Notes: a model not told the origin generated them from the sequence alone. 21,934 nt of DNA from Pseudomonadota bacterium (GCA_021850555.1 JAJZLX010000749.1:1-21934); one strand, 5' to 3'. Shown: positions 1 to 8,173, counted from the first letter of the stretch. Made by a program: numbers and translations.

Positions 1-2
1 AC

Positions 3-644
3 CCGGTGCGGGGACTGAACTTCATCGACGTGCTGGAGCTGTTCGAGCGCGACCCGGGCACCGAGGGCATCATCCTGGTCGGGGAGATCGGCGGCAGCGA
101 TGAGGAGGCCGCCGCCCGCTACATCCACAACTTCGTCAGCAAGCCGGTCGTGGCCTACATCGCCGGCGTTACCGCGCCCCCGGGCAAGCGCATGGGGCAC
201 GCGGGGGCCATCGTCGCCGGGGGCAAGGGTACGGCGGCCGACAAGTACGCGGCGTTCGAAGCGGCGGGCGTGCGCACCGTCAAATCGCCCGCCGAGCTCG
301 GCTCCGCCATGAGTGATCTGCTGCGCCGCCGGCGCGCCCGTGCGGCCGCGAAGTCGGCCAAGGCCGCCAAGCCGGCCGTCAAGGCGCCGCCGCGCACAGC
401 GACGGCACCTGCGAAGCGTGCCGCGGCGGCCAGGACCGACCGGCCGGTCTCGCGCGGCAAGCGCGTCATGGACACGCGCGGCAAGCGCGTCGTGGGCAAG
501 GGCGCCAAGCGCACCGCCGGGAATGCCGGCAGGTCCGCACCGGCCAAGACCCGCCGCGCCGCCGCCAAGGCAGTCAAGGGGCGGGCCGCCTCGGGCGGCA
601 AAAGCGCCCGCAAGAGCCCGGCCCGCGGGCGCGGCCGGCGCTGA
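3..644 (+). CDS. sucD: Succinyl-CoA synthetase alpha subunit, 3' part, with basic C-terminal tail
   Basis: This is the C-terminal part of the ADP/GDP-forming succinyl-CoA ligase alpha subunit of the TCA cycle; the 5' end lies before the window. The frame is already coding at base 3, so the GTG at 6 is an internal Val, not a start. The ligase part shows [23 protein letters not shown] and [17 protein letters not shown]; the His codon at 198-200 is the active-site phosphohistidine. The normal SucD end is near base 320 ([10 protein letters not shown]). The frame then continues for about 106 residues (bases 324-641) of Lys/Arg/Ala/Pro-rich sequence with 37 K/R and 2 acidic residues, including a repeated RGKRV. 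This resembles histone H1-like or AlgP-type tails and is not part of the usual family. The gene is probably the second of a sucCD operon whose first gene is outside the window. Identification is firm; the role of the tail is unknown. Confidence 0.95.
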   Translation, partial: PVRGLNFIDVLELFERDPGTEGIILVGEIGGSDEEAAARYIHNFVSKPVVAYIAGVTAPPGKRMGHAGAIVAGGKGTAADKYAAFEAAGVRTVKSPAELGSAMSDLLRRRRARAAAKSAKAAKPAVKAPPRTATAPAKRAAAARTDRPVSRGKRVMDTRGKRVVGKGAKRTAGNAGRSAPAKTRRAAAKAVKGRAASGGKSARKSPARGRGRR

Positions 645-664
645 GGCGGCCATCCCAGAGGTGC

Positions 665-670
665 GATAAT
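665..670 (+). promoter_or_regulatory. Possible -10 element (GATAAT) for nadE
   Basis: GATAAT lies 63 bases before the nadE ATG and matches the sigma-70 -10 consensus at five of six positions. No convincing -35 is visible at 16-18 bases upstream, where the end of sucD lies, so this is a tentative promoter that would let nadE be transcribed apart from sucD. Confidence 0.35.
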
Positions 671-693
671 CCCCTTCCCTGAGGGAGGGGATT
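668..693 (+). other. Hairpin between sucD and nadE
   Basis: AATCCCC-T-TCCC (668-679) pairs with GGGAGGGGATT (683-693): 11 pairs, one bulged T and a 3-base loop. No T-run follows on either strand, so it is not a standard intrinsic terminator. It could stabilise the sucD 3' end, sit in the nadE leader, or weaken read-through. Confidence 0.5.
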
Positions 694-732
694 CCCCTCA
701 CAGCGGGCCGGACGCGGCCCGGAACGAGCAGC

Positions 733-2358
733 ATGAGCGAGTCTCTGCGCATTGCCCTGGCACAGCTCGACCTGTTGGTCGGCGACGTGCAGGGCAATCT
801 CTCTCGCGTGGTCGAGACCGCCCGGACGGCGCGGCAGTCGCACCGGGCGGATCTCACCCTCTTTCCCGAGCTCACCCTGTCGGGCTATCCGCCCGAGGAC
901 CTGTTGTTCCATCGCGGCTTCCGACACCAGATCGAGACCGCTCTCGAGCAGGTGCGCCGCGAGGTGCCCTCGGGCTGCCTGGTGGTCGGGTATCCCGAGT
1001 ACACCCGCTTCGGCATCTACAACTCCGCGGCATTGATCTCGGAGGGCCTGGTGAGCGCCCTGCACCGCAAGGCGGAGCTGCCCAACTACAAGGTGTTCGA
1101 TGAGAAGCGCTACTTTCACGCCGGCTCGCAGCCGACCGTCGTGCAGTGCAAGGGGTTTCGCCTCGGACTGCTGATCTGCGAGGACATCTGGGAGCCCCAG
1201 CCCGCGCAGCTCGCCCTCGCCGAGGGAGCCGAGCTGCTGCTCGTCATCAACGCCTCGCCCTACGAGCGCCACCGCCAGCGCGAGCGCGAAGCGGTCGTGC
1301 GCGCCCGCATCGCCGATGTGGGCCTGCCGTTGGCATACGTCAACATGGTCGGCGGCCAGGACGAGCTGATCTTTGACGGCAACTCCTTCGTGATGGACGC
1401 CGACGGGCAGGTGGTCATGCGTGCACCGCCGTTTGAGGAGGGGGTGTACTGCATCGATTTCCGCCGGGAGAACGGCAAGGTGAGCCCCGTACCGGGCGAG
1501 GTGGCGCCCGAGCTGAGCGAGGAGGCCAGCGTGTACAGCGCGTTGGTCCTCGGCGTACGCGACTACGTCAACAAGCACGGATTCCCGGGCGTGGTGATGG
1601 GGCTGTCGGGCGGGGTCGACTCCGCCTTGACGCTCGCAATCGCGGTGGACGCCCTCGGGGCCGAGCGGGTGCACGCGGTGATGATGCCCTCGCGCTACAC
1701 CTCGCCGATGAGCATTGAGGATGCGGCCGAGGAGGCGCGATCGCTCGGTGTGCGCTACAGCGTGCTGTCCATCGAGAGCATGTTCGAGGCCACGCTCGCC
1801 ACGCTCGCCGCAGAGTTCGCGGGGCGGCCGGCGGATGCGACCGAGGAGAACATCCAGTCGCGCTGCCGCATGCTGCTGCTGATGGGGCTGTCCAACAAGA
1901 CCGGCCGGATGCTGCTCACCACCGGCAACAAGAGCGAGATGGCGGTCGGCTACGCGACGCTCTACGGGGACATGGCGGGCGGCTTTGCGCCCATCAAGGA
2001 CTGCAGCAAGCTGCTGGTGTACCGACTCGCGGCCTATCGCAACGGCTTGGGCCGGGTCATTCCGCAGCGGGTGATCGACCGGGCGCCGTCCGCGGAGCTG
2101 CGCGCGGGGCAGAAGGATTCCGATTCGCTGCCGCCCTACGAGGTGCTCGACCCCATCCTGGAGGCCTTCATCGAGGAGGACCTGTCGGTCGATGAGCTCG
2201 CGGCACGGGGATTCGACCGGGCCACGGTCGGACGGGTGCTCGACCTGGTGAAACGCAACGAATACAAGCGTCGCCAGGCGCCGCCCGGGGTACGGGTGAG
2301 CCGCCGCGCTTTCGGGCGCGACTGGCGCTATCCCATCACGAACGGCTATCGCCGCTAG
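733..2358 (+). CDS. nadE: Glutamine-dependent NAD+ synthetase
   Basis: This 541-aa protein makes NAD+ from deamido-NAD+ using ATP and ammonia released from glutamine. Residues 1 to about 250 form a nitrilase-type glutaminase domain with the expected triad: Glu46 (FPELTLSGYPPEDL), Lys113 (HRKAELPNYK) and Cys149 (LLICEDIWE). Residues from about 265 to 541 form the NAD synthase domain, with the pyrophosphate-binding SGGVDS loop at 292-297 and TGNKSEMAVGYATLYGDMAGG further on. Length and domain order match the two-domain bacterial type, not the short ammonia-only E. coli NadE. The ATG at 733 gives a complete glutaminase N-terminus; the Shine-Dalgarno sequence is weak. The gene follows sucD on the same strand and ends four bases before the convergent bamD stop. 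Confidence 0.96.
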   Translation: MSESLRIALAQLDLLVGDVQGNLSRVVETARTARQSHRADLTLFPELTLSGYPPEDLLFHRGFRHQIETALEQVRREVPSGCLVVGYPEYTRFGIYNSAALISEGLVSALHRKAELPNYKVFDEKRYFHAGSQPTVVQCKGFRLGLLICEDIWEPQPAQLALAEGAELLLVINASPYERHRQREREAVVRARIADVGLPLAYVNMVGGQDELIFDGNSFVMDADGQVVMRAPPFEEGVYCIDFRRENGKVSPVPGEVAPELSEEASVYSALVLGVRDYVNKHGFPGVVMGLSGGVDSALTLAIAVDALGAERVHAVMMPSRYTSPMSIEDAAEEARSLGVRYSVLSIESMFEATLATLAAEFAGRPADATEENIQSRCRMLLLMGLSNKTGRMLLTTGNKSEMAVGYATLYGDMAGGFAPIKDCSKLLVYRLAAYRNGLGRVIPQRVIDRAPSAELRAGQKDSDSLPPYEVLDPILEAFIEEDLSVDELAARGFDRATVGRVLDLVKRNEYKRRQAPPGVRVSRRAFGRDWRYPITNGYRR

Positions 2359-2362
2359 CGCT

Positions 2363-3169
2363 CTACCAGAAGTGCCACCAGGCCGGCTGGGTGGCGGCGG
2401 CGACATGGGCGACATGGCCCTTGAAGTTCGCCTTGTAAACCCGGCGGGCCTGGGCGGCCGGTGTCTTCAGCCCCAGCCGCTCGTAGGAGAGGATCATGAT
2501 GGCAAGCGCCTCCTTGACCGCAGGCGCGCCCTGGTATTCGTCGACGACGATCTTGGCACGGCGTGCCGAGGCGACGTAGGCGCCCCGCTCCAGGTAGTAC
2601 CGGGCAACGTCCACGTTGTAGGAGGCCAGCCGGTCACGCAGGAAGATCATCCGCTGGTACGCTTCGTGCGCATACGGGCTGTTCGGGTATTGGCTGACCA
2701 CGGTTCGGAAGGCCGCGAAGGACTTCCTGACATTGTGCGGCGGGCGCGCGGAAAGGTGGGCGCCGAAGAGCCGCTCGATGGGGTTGGCCCGCCTGGGGAA
2801 GTAGACCATGCCTTGCATGTAGTAGGCATACGCCACCCGGGGGCTGGTCGGGTTCTGCCGGATGAAGGTCTTGATCGCATCCGTGGCGGAATCGCTCTGG
2901 CCCGCGCGGTAATATGCGTAGATCAGGTCGATCTGCGCCTGGTGCGCCTGGGGGGTGAACGGATAGATGGCCGTCACCCGCTGGAAGTTCTTGATCGCCG
3001 CGTTGTAGTCGTAATCGGCCAGCTGGCGCTTGGCGGCATTGAACAAGGCGACCGGCCCCGACTGCTTGAGCTTGCGGTGCGTGCAGCCGGCCAGGGTGAC
3101 CGCGGCCACGCACAGCGCGACCACGACGATGCCGCGTGCGCGGCCACGAGAGAACCGATTGGAGAGCAT
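2363..3169 (-). CDS. bamD: Outer-membrane assembly lipoprotein BamD
   Basis: BamD is the essential lipoprotein partner of BamA in the complex that inserts beta-barrel proteins into the outer membrane. The 268-aa protein starts with a lipoprotein signal: basic n-region (NRFSRGRARG), hydrophobic stretch (IVVVALCVAAVT) and lipobox LAGC, with the acylated Cys at residue 29. The rest is a TPR-like repeat protein typical of the family, with ALFNAAKRQLADYDYNAAIKNF, the YPFTPQAHQAQIDLIYAYY helix pair and the conserved RPPHNVRKSFAAFRTVVSQYPNS segment, written here in parts. I chose ATG at 3169; an in-frame TTG at 3175 would add two residues. No good ribosome-binding site precedes either. Its start codon overlaps that of the divergent rluD, and its stop lies 4 bp from the nadE stop, so both ends abut genes on the other strand. 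Confidence 0.94.
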   Translation of the reverse strand: MLSNRFSRGRARGIVVVALCVAAVTLAGCTHRKLKQSGPVALFNAAKRQLADYDYNAAIKNFQRVTAIYPFTPQAHQAQIDLIYAYYRAGQSDSATDAIKTFIRQNPTSPRVAYAYYMQGMVYFPRRANPIERLFGAHLSARPPHNVRKSFAAFRTVVSQYPNSPYAHEAYQRMIFLRDRLASYNVDVARYYLERGAYVASARRAKIVVDEYQGAPAVKEALAIMILSYERLGLKTPAAQARRVYKANFKGHVAHVAAATQPAWWHFW

Positions 3170-4184
3170 GGGCAAAGAGTATAGCGAAACCGCGGCGGAT
3201 GCTTCGGGTTCCGACCGGCAGGCTCCGGGGGAGTTCCGCGCGCACCGGCTGCAGCTGCCGGCCGAGGCCGCAGGGCTCAGGCTCGATCAGGCGCTCGCCC
3301 GCGCACTGCCGCAGTACTCGCGCGCGCGATTGCAGCAGTGGATTGAGGAGGGCCTGGTGCAGGTCGACGGGCACAATCTTCGGGCCAAGGACAAGGTGCT
3401 GGGAGGAGAGCAGGTCCACCTCACGGCGCGCTTCGAGGCGGACGATCGGATCACGCCGGAGCCCCTGCCTCTGTCGGTCGTGTACCGGGATGAGGCGCTC
3501 ATCGTCATCGACAAGCCCGCCGGCCTGGTGGTGCACCCCGGCGCGGGCAATGCGCGTCACACTCTGCAGAACGCGCTGCTCGCGCTGGATCCCAAGCTGG
3601 CCATGGTGCCGCGGGCCGGACTGGTGCACCGCCTCGACAAGGACACCAGCGGGCTGCTCGTGGTGGCCCGAACGCTCGAGGCTCACACGAGACTGGTGTC
3701 GATGCTGGCGGCCCGTGAGATCGAGCGCATCTACATGGCGGTCTGCACCGGCGTCATGACAGGCGGTGGGACCGTCGATGCGCCCATCGGCAGACATCGC
3801 ACCCAACGTACGCGCATGGCGGTACGCGATGATGGGCGGGAAGCGATCACGCACTACCGCATCGTCGAGCGCTTCCGCGCCCACACGCTGGTACGCGTGC
3901 AACTGGAGACGGGCCGGACCCATCAGATCCGAGTGCATCTGGCGCACGCCGGCTATCCCGTCGTGGGCGACCCGGTGTACGGAGGAAGGCGCCGGCTGCC
4001 CGCAGGGTGCGGCGCCGGGCTGGCTGCCGAGCTCACCGCCTTTGCGCGCCAGGCATTGCACGCGGCACGCCTCGCGCTCGCGCATCCGGTGACCGGCCGT
4101 GCGTGCGAATGGGAATCCCCGCTTCCCGAGGACATGAGGGGTCTCATCGCGGCCCTGCGGGCCGACCACCATGACAGCGCCTGA
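3168..4184 (+). CDS. rluD: 23S rRNA pseudouridine synthase RluD
   Basis: RluD makes pseudouridines 1911, 1915 and 1917 in helix 69 of 23S rRNA and supports ribosome assembly. The 338-aa protein has an N-terminal S4 RNA-binding domain (about 38-85, RLDQALARALPQYSRARLQQW), then the RluA-type catalytic domain with VHPGAGN (122-128) and the active-site motif HRLDKDTSG (154-162, catalytic Asp157). ETGRTHQIRVHLAHAGYPVVGDPVYGG, cited in parts, and the length match E. coli RluD. The ATG at 3168 is preceded by GGAGAG at 3161-3166, unusually close. No in-frame ATG, GTG or TTG follows before the S4 domain, so the start cannot lie further downstream; an ATG at 3129 is an upstream alternative. About 22 residues precede the part alignable with E. 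coli. The stop overlaps the pgeF start by 14 bases. Confidence 0.95.
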   Translation: MGKEYSETAADASGSDRQAPGEFRAHRLQLPAEAAGLRLDQALARALPQYSRARLQQWIEEGLVQVDGHNLRAKDKVLGGEQVHLTARFEADDRITPEPLPLSVVYRDEALIVIDKPAGLVVHPGAGNARHTLQNALLALDPKLAMVPRAGLVHRLDKDTSGLLVVARTLEAHTRLVSMLAAREIERIYMAVCTGVMTGGGTVDAPIGRHRTQRTRMAVRDDGREAITHYRIVERFRAHTLVRVQLETGRTHQIRVHLAHAGYPVVGDPVYGGRRRLPAGCGAGLAAELTAFARQALHAARLALAHPVTGRACEWESPLPEDMRGLIAALRADHHDSA

Positions 4185-4938
4185 GCTGATCGTGCCCGAC
4201 TGGCCGGCCCCGGCCCTCGTCCATGCGGCATTCACGCTGCGCCCGGGCGGGGTGAGCGCGCCGCCGTTCGATGCGCTCAATCCCGCCTCGCACGTGGGCG
4301 ATGAGCCGGGCGCCGTGGCCGAGAACCGCGCGCGCCTGCGGCGGCGGCTGCAGTTGCCCTCGGAGCCGGCGTGGCTCGAGCAGGTGCACGGCTGCCGGGT
4401 GGCGGACCTCGATGTCGATGCCGGGTCGGGCTGCGAGCGGCCGGCCGATGCGGCGGTGACGCACGCCGCGGGACGCGTTTGCGCGATCCAGGTGGCCGAC
4501 TGCCTGCCGGTGCTGCTGTGCGCCGCGGCAGGCGGCCCGGCGGTCGGGGCGGCCCACTGCGGCTGGCGGGGATTGGCCGGCGGAGTTTTGGAAGCCACGG
4601 TGAGCGCGCTTCGCACGCCGCCCGCGGAGCTGCTCGCCTGGCTGGGGCCGGCGATTGGGCAGGGGCACTTCGAGGTCGGCGAGGACGTCCATGCCGCTTT
4701 CACCACCGGCGATCCCGGCGCGGCGTCGGCGTTCGTGAAGAACGCGCGGGGACGGTGGCAATGCGATCTGTACGCCCTGGCGAGGCGCCGGCTCGAGGCA
4801 CTGGGGGTCACCCGAGTCTTCGGCGGGGGCTGGTGTACGTATGCCGACCCGGCGCGGTTCTTTTCCTATCGGCGGGACGGGCGCTGCGGGCGGATGGCGG
4901 CGCTCATCTGGATGAGCCGCGGGAGTGCGCCGCGGTGA
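4171..4938 (+). CDS. pgeF: Peptidoglycan editing factor PgeF (YfiH/LACC1 family)
   Basis: This 255-aa protein belongs to the YfiH/DUF152 family, reported to clear wrongly built UDP-MurNAc peptide precursors and, in relatives, to act as a multicopper-like purine nucleosidase. The three metal ligands are all visible: His73 in QVHG, Cys111 in VADCLPVLL and His129 in GAAHCGWRG. The C-terminal GGGWCTYADPARFFSYRRDG is typical of the family. The ATG at 4171 overlaps the 3' end of rluD by 14 bases, which implies translational coupling. The order rluD-pgeF-clpB is the same as in E. coli. It ends 12 bases before the stop of the convergent small gene at 4951. Confidence 0.93.
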   Translation: MTAPELIVPDWPAPALVHAAFTLRPGGVSAPPFDALNPASHVGDEPGAVAENRARLRRRLQLPSEPAWLEQVHGCRVADLDVDAGSGCERPADAAVTHAAGRVCAIQVADCLPVLLCAAAGGPAVGAAHCGWRGLAGGVLEATVSALRTPPAELLAWLGPAIGQGHFEVGEDVHAAFTTGDPGAASAFVKNARGRWQCDLYALARRRLEALGVTRVFGGGWCTYADPARFFSYRRDGRCGRMAALIWMSRGSAPR

Positions 4939-4950
4939 GGGTCCGCACCG

Positions 4951-5190
4951 TCATTCCTTGGACTTCAGGCTCGCCTCGTTCGCCTCGATGAAGGCCTTGA
5001 TCTCATCGGCCATGGAGATGAGGCGCAGCCACTGCTCCTTGTAGAGCGTGACCGGGAACCGCCCCATCCCGTAGACCGAGAGCGCGCCCTTTTCGCTCAC
5101 CTTCATGGCGAGCTTGCCTCGCCCGGCTTTCTTCAGGCGCTCGTTCTCGGCTCGCAGCCGCTCGAGCTCGGTTTGCAGATCTTCAGTCAT
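4951..5190 (-). CDS. Small conserved coiled-coil protein of unknown function
   Basis: This is a 79-aa acidic/basic protein. Residues 3-21 (DLQTELERLRAENERLKKA) form a short heptad coiled coil with Leu at 5, 9, 12 and 19. A compact segment follows, GALSVYGMGRFPVTLYKEQW (35-54), then a charged helix. That segment looks like a strongly conserved core and I believe similar small hypothetical proteins occur in other proteobacteria, but I cannot assign a function. The ATG at 5190 was chosen because GGAG lies about 8 bases upstream and a TATAAT lies about 37 bases upstream; longer in-frame readings to 5361 would run through the promoter region. It is divergent from clpB and convergent with pgeF. Confidence 0.8.
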   Translation of the reverse strand: MTEDLQTELERLRAENERLKKAGRGKLAMKVSEKGALSVYGMGRFPVTLYKEQWLRLISMADEIKAFIEANEASLKSKE

Positions 5191-5226
5191 TCTTGAGGTC
5201 TCCGGAGGGCCGATCGGGGCCGCGAA

Positions 5227-5232
5227 ATTATA
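5227..5232 (-). promoter_or_regulatory. -10 element (TATAAT) of the small coiled-coil gene
   Basis: A perfect TATAAT on the minus strand lies 37-42 bases before the ATG at 5190, implying a leader of about 30 bases that holds the GGAG ribosome-binding site. No good -35 is visible at the usual spacing. Confidence 0.55.
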
Positions 5233-5334
5233 CTGCTCGCTCCGGGATGCGCTGGGAAACCCGCCCCCCGCCCTGCGGCGGCGGGGCTCGCGCAGGCAGG
5301 CCCTGGGGGCGGCGGAATCGGCCAAGGCTCTGGT

Positions 5335-5362
5335 CTTGAACCGGCCGAGCCGCGCCCCCATT
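5335..5362 (+). promoter_or_regulatory. Sigma-32 (RpoH) heat-shock promoter of clpB
   Basis: CTTGAA (5335-5340), a 15-base spacer, then CCCCAT (5356-5361) followed by T. Both boxes match the gammaproteobacterial RpoH consensus exactly, and clpB is a classic RpoH target. The predicted transcript starts near 5368, giving a leader of about 30 bases to the clpB ATG at 5400. Confidence 0.85.
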
Positions 5363-5399
5363 GCCCTGATAACCGCGATATGAGCCCGGATTGACCCTC

Positions 5400-7997
5400 A
5401 TGCGAATGGACAAATTGACCAGTCGGTTCCAGCAGGCGCTCGCCGACGCGCAGTCGCTCGCCGTTGGGCGCGACCACCAGTTCCTCGAGCCGGCGCACGT
5501 GCTGCTCGCACTCATCGACAGCCAGGGCGGCACGGTGCGTCCGCTGCTGCTGAAGGCCGGCGCCGATGTCAACAAGCTGCGCTCGGAGCTCGGCGCGCTC
5601 CTCGACCGCATGCCGAAGGTGGAGGGCGCGCCCGGGGAGGTGCACGTCTCGAACGACCTCAACCGCGTGCTCAATGTCACCGACAAGCTCGCCCAGCAGC
5701 GCGGCGACCAGTTCATCTCCAGCGAGCTGTACGTGCTCGCGGCTTTCGAAGACCGCGCGCTCGCGCAGCTTTTCCGGGACTGCGCTCTGGTGCGCGGCGC
5801 TCTGGAGAAGGCCATCGAGGAGGTGCGCGGCGGAGAGAAGGTGGCGGACCCGAACGCCGAGGAAAGCCGCCGGGCGCTGGAGAAGTACACCATCGACCTC
5901 ACCGCGCGCGCCTCATCGGGCAAGCTCGACCCGGTGATCGGCCGCGATGATGAGATTCGCCGCACCATCCAGGTGCTGCAGCGGCGCACCAAGAACAACC
6001 CCGTGCTGATCGGCGAGCCCGGTGTGGGCAAGACCGCCATCGTCGAGGGGCTGGCGCAGCGCATCATCAACGGGGAAGTGCCCGAGGGCCTGAAGGACAA
6101 GCGGATCCTGGCGCTCGACATGGGCGCGCTCATCGCCGGCGCGAAGTTCCGCGGCGAGTTCGAGGAGCGTCTGAAGGCGGTGCTCAACGACCTCGCCCGC
6201 CAGGAAGGGCAGGTGATCCTGTTCATCGACGAGCTGCACACCATGGTCGGCGCCGGCAAGGCCGAAGGGGCCATGGACGCCGGCAACATGCTGAAGCCCG
6301 CGCTCGCCCGAGGCGAGCTGCATTGCGTGGGCGCCACCACGCTCGATGAGTACCGCAAATACATCGAGAAGGACGCCGCCCTGGAGCGGCGCTTCCAGAA
6401 GGTGCTGGTGGATGAGCCGTCGGTGGAGGACACGATCGCGATCCTGCGCGGCCTGCAGGAGCGCTACGAGGTCCATCACGGCGTCGACATCACGGATCCG
6501 GCGATCGTCGCCGCCGCGACGCTCTCGCACCGGTACATCACCGACCGGCAGCTGCCGGACAAGGCGATCGACCTCATCGACGAGGCCGCAGCCCGCATCC
6601 GCATGGAGATCGATTCCAAGCCCGAGGCGCTCGATCGCCTGGAGCGGCGCATCATCCAGCTGAAGATCGAGCAGGAGGCGTTGAAGAAGGAGCAGGACGA
6701 GGCCTCGCGCAAGCGCCTCGCGACGTTGCAGGAGACCCTGAAGGGGCTCGAGCGCGAATATGCCGACCTCGAGGAGGTGTGGAAGTCCGAGAAGGCGCAG
6801 CTGCAGGGCGCCGCCCAGGTCCGCGAAGAGCTCGACCGCACGCGGCTCGAGCTCGATGCGGCCCGCCGCGCCGGTGATCTCGGGCGCATGGCGGAGCTGC
6901 AGTACGGGCGCATTCCCGAGCTCGAGAAGCGCCTCGCCGCGGCAGAGGCCGGCGAGAGCCACGCCACGCGCCTGGTGCGCAACAAGGTGACCGAGGAGGA
7001 GATCGCAGAGGTGGTCTCCAAGTGGACCGGCATCCCGGTCTCGAAGATGCTCGAGGGCGAGAAGGAGAAGCTCCTGCGGATGGAGGAAGCCCTCGGCCGG
7101 CGCGTCGTCGGCCAGGACGAGGCGCTCAAGATCGTCTCGAACGCCATCCGCCGCTCGCGGGCCGGCCTCGCCGATCCGCGCCGCCCGAACGGCTCGTTCC
7201 TGTTCCTCGGCCCCACCGGTGTCGGCAAGACCGAGCTGTGCAAGGCGCTCGCGCAGTTCCTGTTCGACACCGAGGAATCCCTCATCCGCATCGACATGTC
7301 GGAGTTCATGGAGAAGCACTCCGTGGCGCGCCTGATCGGCGCGCCCCCCGGTTACGTCGGCTACGAGGAGGGCGGCTATCTCACCGAGGCGGTGCGCCGC
7401 CGGCCCTATTCGGTGATCCTGCTCGATGAGGTCGAGAAGGCTCATCCCGATGTGTTCAACGTGCTGCTCCAGGTGCTCGATGACGGCCGGCTGACCGACG
7501 GGCAGGGCCGCACCGTGGACTTCCGCAACACGGTGGTCATCATGACCTCGAACCTGGGCTCCCAGGTGATCCAGGAGTACACCGGGGAGGGCAACTATGC
7601 GCGCATGAAAAGCGCGGTCATGGAGATCGTGCAGCAGAGCTTCCGGCCGGAGTTCATCAACCGCATCGACGACATCGTGGTGTTCCATCCGCTCGGCACC
7701 GAGCAGATCCGCGCCATCGTGGACATCCAGCTCCTTTACCTGCGCAAGCGCCTGCAGGAGCGCAACATGGATCTCACGCTCGACGATGCGGCGCGCGACC
7801 GGCTGGGCGAGGCGGGCTTCGATCCGGTCTACGGCGCCCGGCCGCTCAAGCGCACCCTGCAGCAGCAGATCGAGAATCCGCTCGCCCAGCGCATCCTCAA
7901 GGGGGAGTTCAGTCCCGGCGACCGCATCGAGGTCACGGGCAAGGGCGGGGAAATCCGGTTTGCGAAGGCCGAGCGGCTGCAGAGCCAGAGCGCCTGA
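5400..7997 (+). CDS. clpB: ATP-dependent disaggregase chaperone ClpB
   Basis: ClpB is the cytoplasmic hexameric Hsp100 disaggregase that works with DnaK to rescue heat-aggregated proteins. The 865-aa protein has the N-terminal Clp domain (about 1-145), the first AAA+ module with Walker A GEPGVGKT at 205-212 and Walker B FIDELH, the coiled-coil middle domain (about 400-530), and the second AAA+ module with Walker A GPTGVGKT at 604-611 and [11 protein letters not shown]. It is near-identical in architecture to E. coli ClpB (857 aa). I chose ATG at 5400 because [14 protein letters not shown] aligns with the E. coli N-terminus; an in-frame TTG lies at 5391 and an ATG at 5406. The ribosome-binding site is weak. 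A sigma-32 promoter lies upstream, so it is likely heat-induced and need not depend on rluD-pgeF transcription. Confidence 0.98.
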   Translation: MRMDKLTSRFQQALADAQSLAVGRDHQFLEPAHVLLALIDSQGGTVRPLLLKAGADVNKLRSELGALLDRMPKVEGAPGEVHVSNDLNRVLNVTDKLAQQRGDQFISSELYVLAAFEDRALAQLFRDCALVRGALEKAIEEVRGGEKVADPNAEESRRALEKYTIDLTARASSGKLDPVIGRDDEIRRTIQVLQRRTKNNPVLIGEPGVGKTAIVEGLAQRIINGEVPEGLKDKRILALDMGALIAGAKFRGEFEERLKAVLNDLARQEGQVILFIDELHTMVGAGKAEGAMDAGNMLKPALARGELHCVGATTLDEYRKYIEKDAALERRFQKVLVDEPSVEDTIAILRGLQERYEVHHGVDITDPAIVAAATLSHRYITDRQLPDKAIDLIDEAAARIRMEIDSKPEALDRLERRIIQLKIEQEALKKEQDEASRKRLATLQETLKGLEREYADLEEVWKSEKAQLQGAAQVREELDRTRLELDAARRAGDLGRMAELQYGRIPELEKRLAAAEAGESHATRLVRNKVTEEEIAEVVSKWTGIPVSKMLEGEKEKLLRMEEALGRRVVGQDEALKIVSNAIRRSRAGLADPRRPNGSFLFLGPTGVGKTELCKALAQFLFDTEESLIRIDMSEFMEKHSVARLIGAPPGYVGYEEGGYLTEAVRRRPYSVILLDEVEKAHPDVFNVLLQVLDDGRLTDGQGRTVDFRNTVVIMTSNLGSQVIQEYTGEGNYARMKSAVMEIVQQSFRPEFINRIDDIVVFHPLGTEQIRAIVDIQLLYLRKRLQERNMDLTLDDAARDRLGEAGFDPVYGARPLKRTLQQQIENPLAQRILKGEFSPGDRIEVTGKGGEIRFAKAERLQSQSA

Positions 7998-8073
7998 TTC
8001 GGTCTGACGATGGTGTGACAGCGAGGGAAAGCCGGCACATGCCCCGCGCACGCCCGGCTGCATGAGATGGCCG

Positions 8074-8120
8074 ATGGGCTGGCCGCGGCAACCGCCGGGA
8101 GCGGGTTGCAGCCAGTCCAT
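8074..8120 (+). other. Imperfect hairpin in the clpB-fmdB gap
   Basis: ATGGGCTGGC (8074-8083) pairs with GCCAGTCCAT (8111-8120) with one G-T wobble, and GCAACC (8088-8093) pairs with GGTTGC (8104-8109). Internal bulges are CGCG and A, and the loop is about 10 bases. There is no T-run, so it is not a clear intrinsic terminator. It sits just upstream of the fmdB -10 element. Confidence 0.5.
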
Positions 8121-8133
8121 GACGGCCCTTGCG

Positions 8134-8139
8134 TATAAT
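8134..8139 (+). promoter_or_regulatory. -10 element (TATAAT) of fmdB
   Basis: A perfect TATAAT lies 34 bases upstream of the fmdB ATG. A TG pair lies just before it (8130-8131), one base further than the usual extended -10. No good -35 is visible. The A/T-rich leader stands out from its GC-rich surroundings. Confidence 0.6.
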
Positions 8140-8173
8140 CAGTATTCAGGTCCCGAAACCATATTTTCACGCT

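Noticed and set aside
574..2415. Long open frame on the minus strand opposite nadE (613 codons)
   Set aside because: It is antisense to a clear NAD synthetase and its product is His/Arg/Gly-rich with no domain; such shadows are common at this GC content.
2634..4811. 725-codon minus-strand frame across bamD, rluD and pgeF
   Set aside because: It crosses three well-supported genes and has no recognisable motif.
5191..5361. N-terminal extension of the small coiled-coil protein
   Set aside because: It would place codons over a TATAAT and a ribosome-binding site; the ATG at 5190 is well supported.
5913..8120. 735-codon minus-strand frame opposite clpB
   Set aside because: It mirrors the clpB codon pattern; the product is low-complexity Leu/His/Arg/Glu without a domain.
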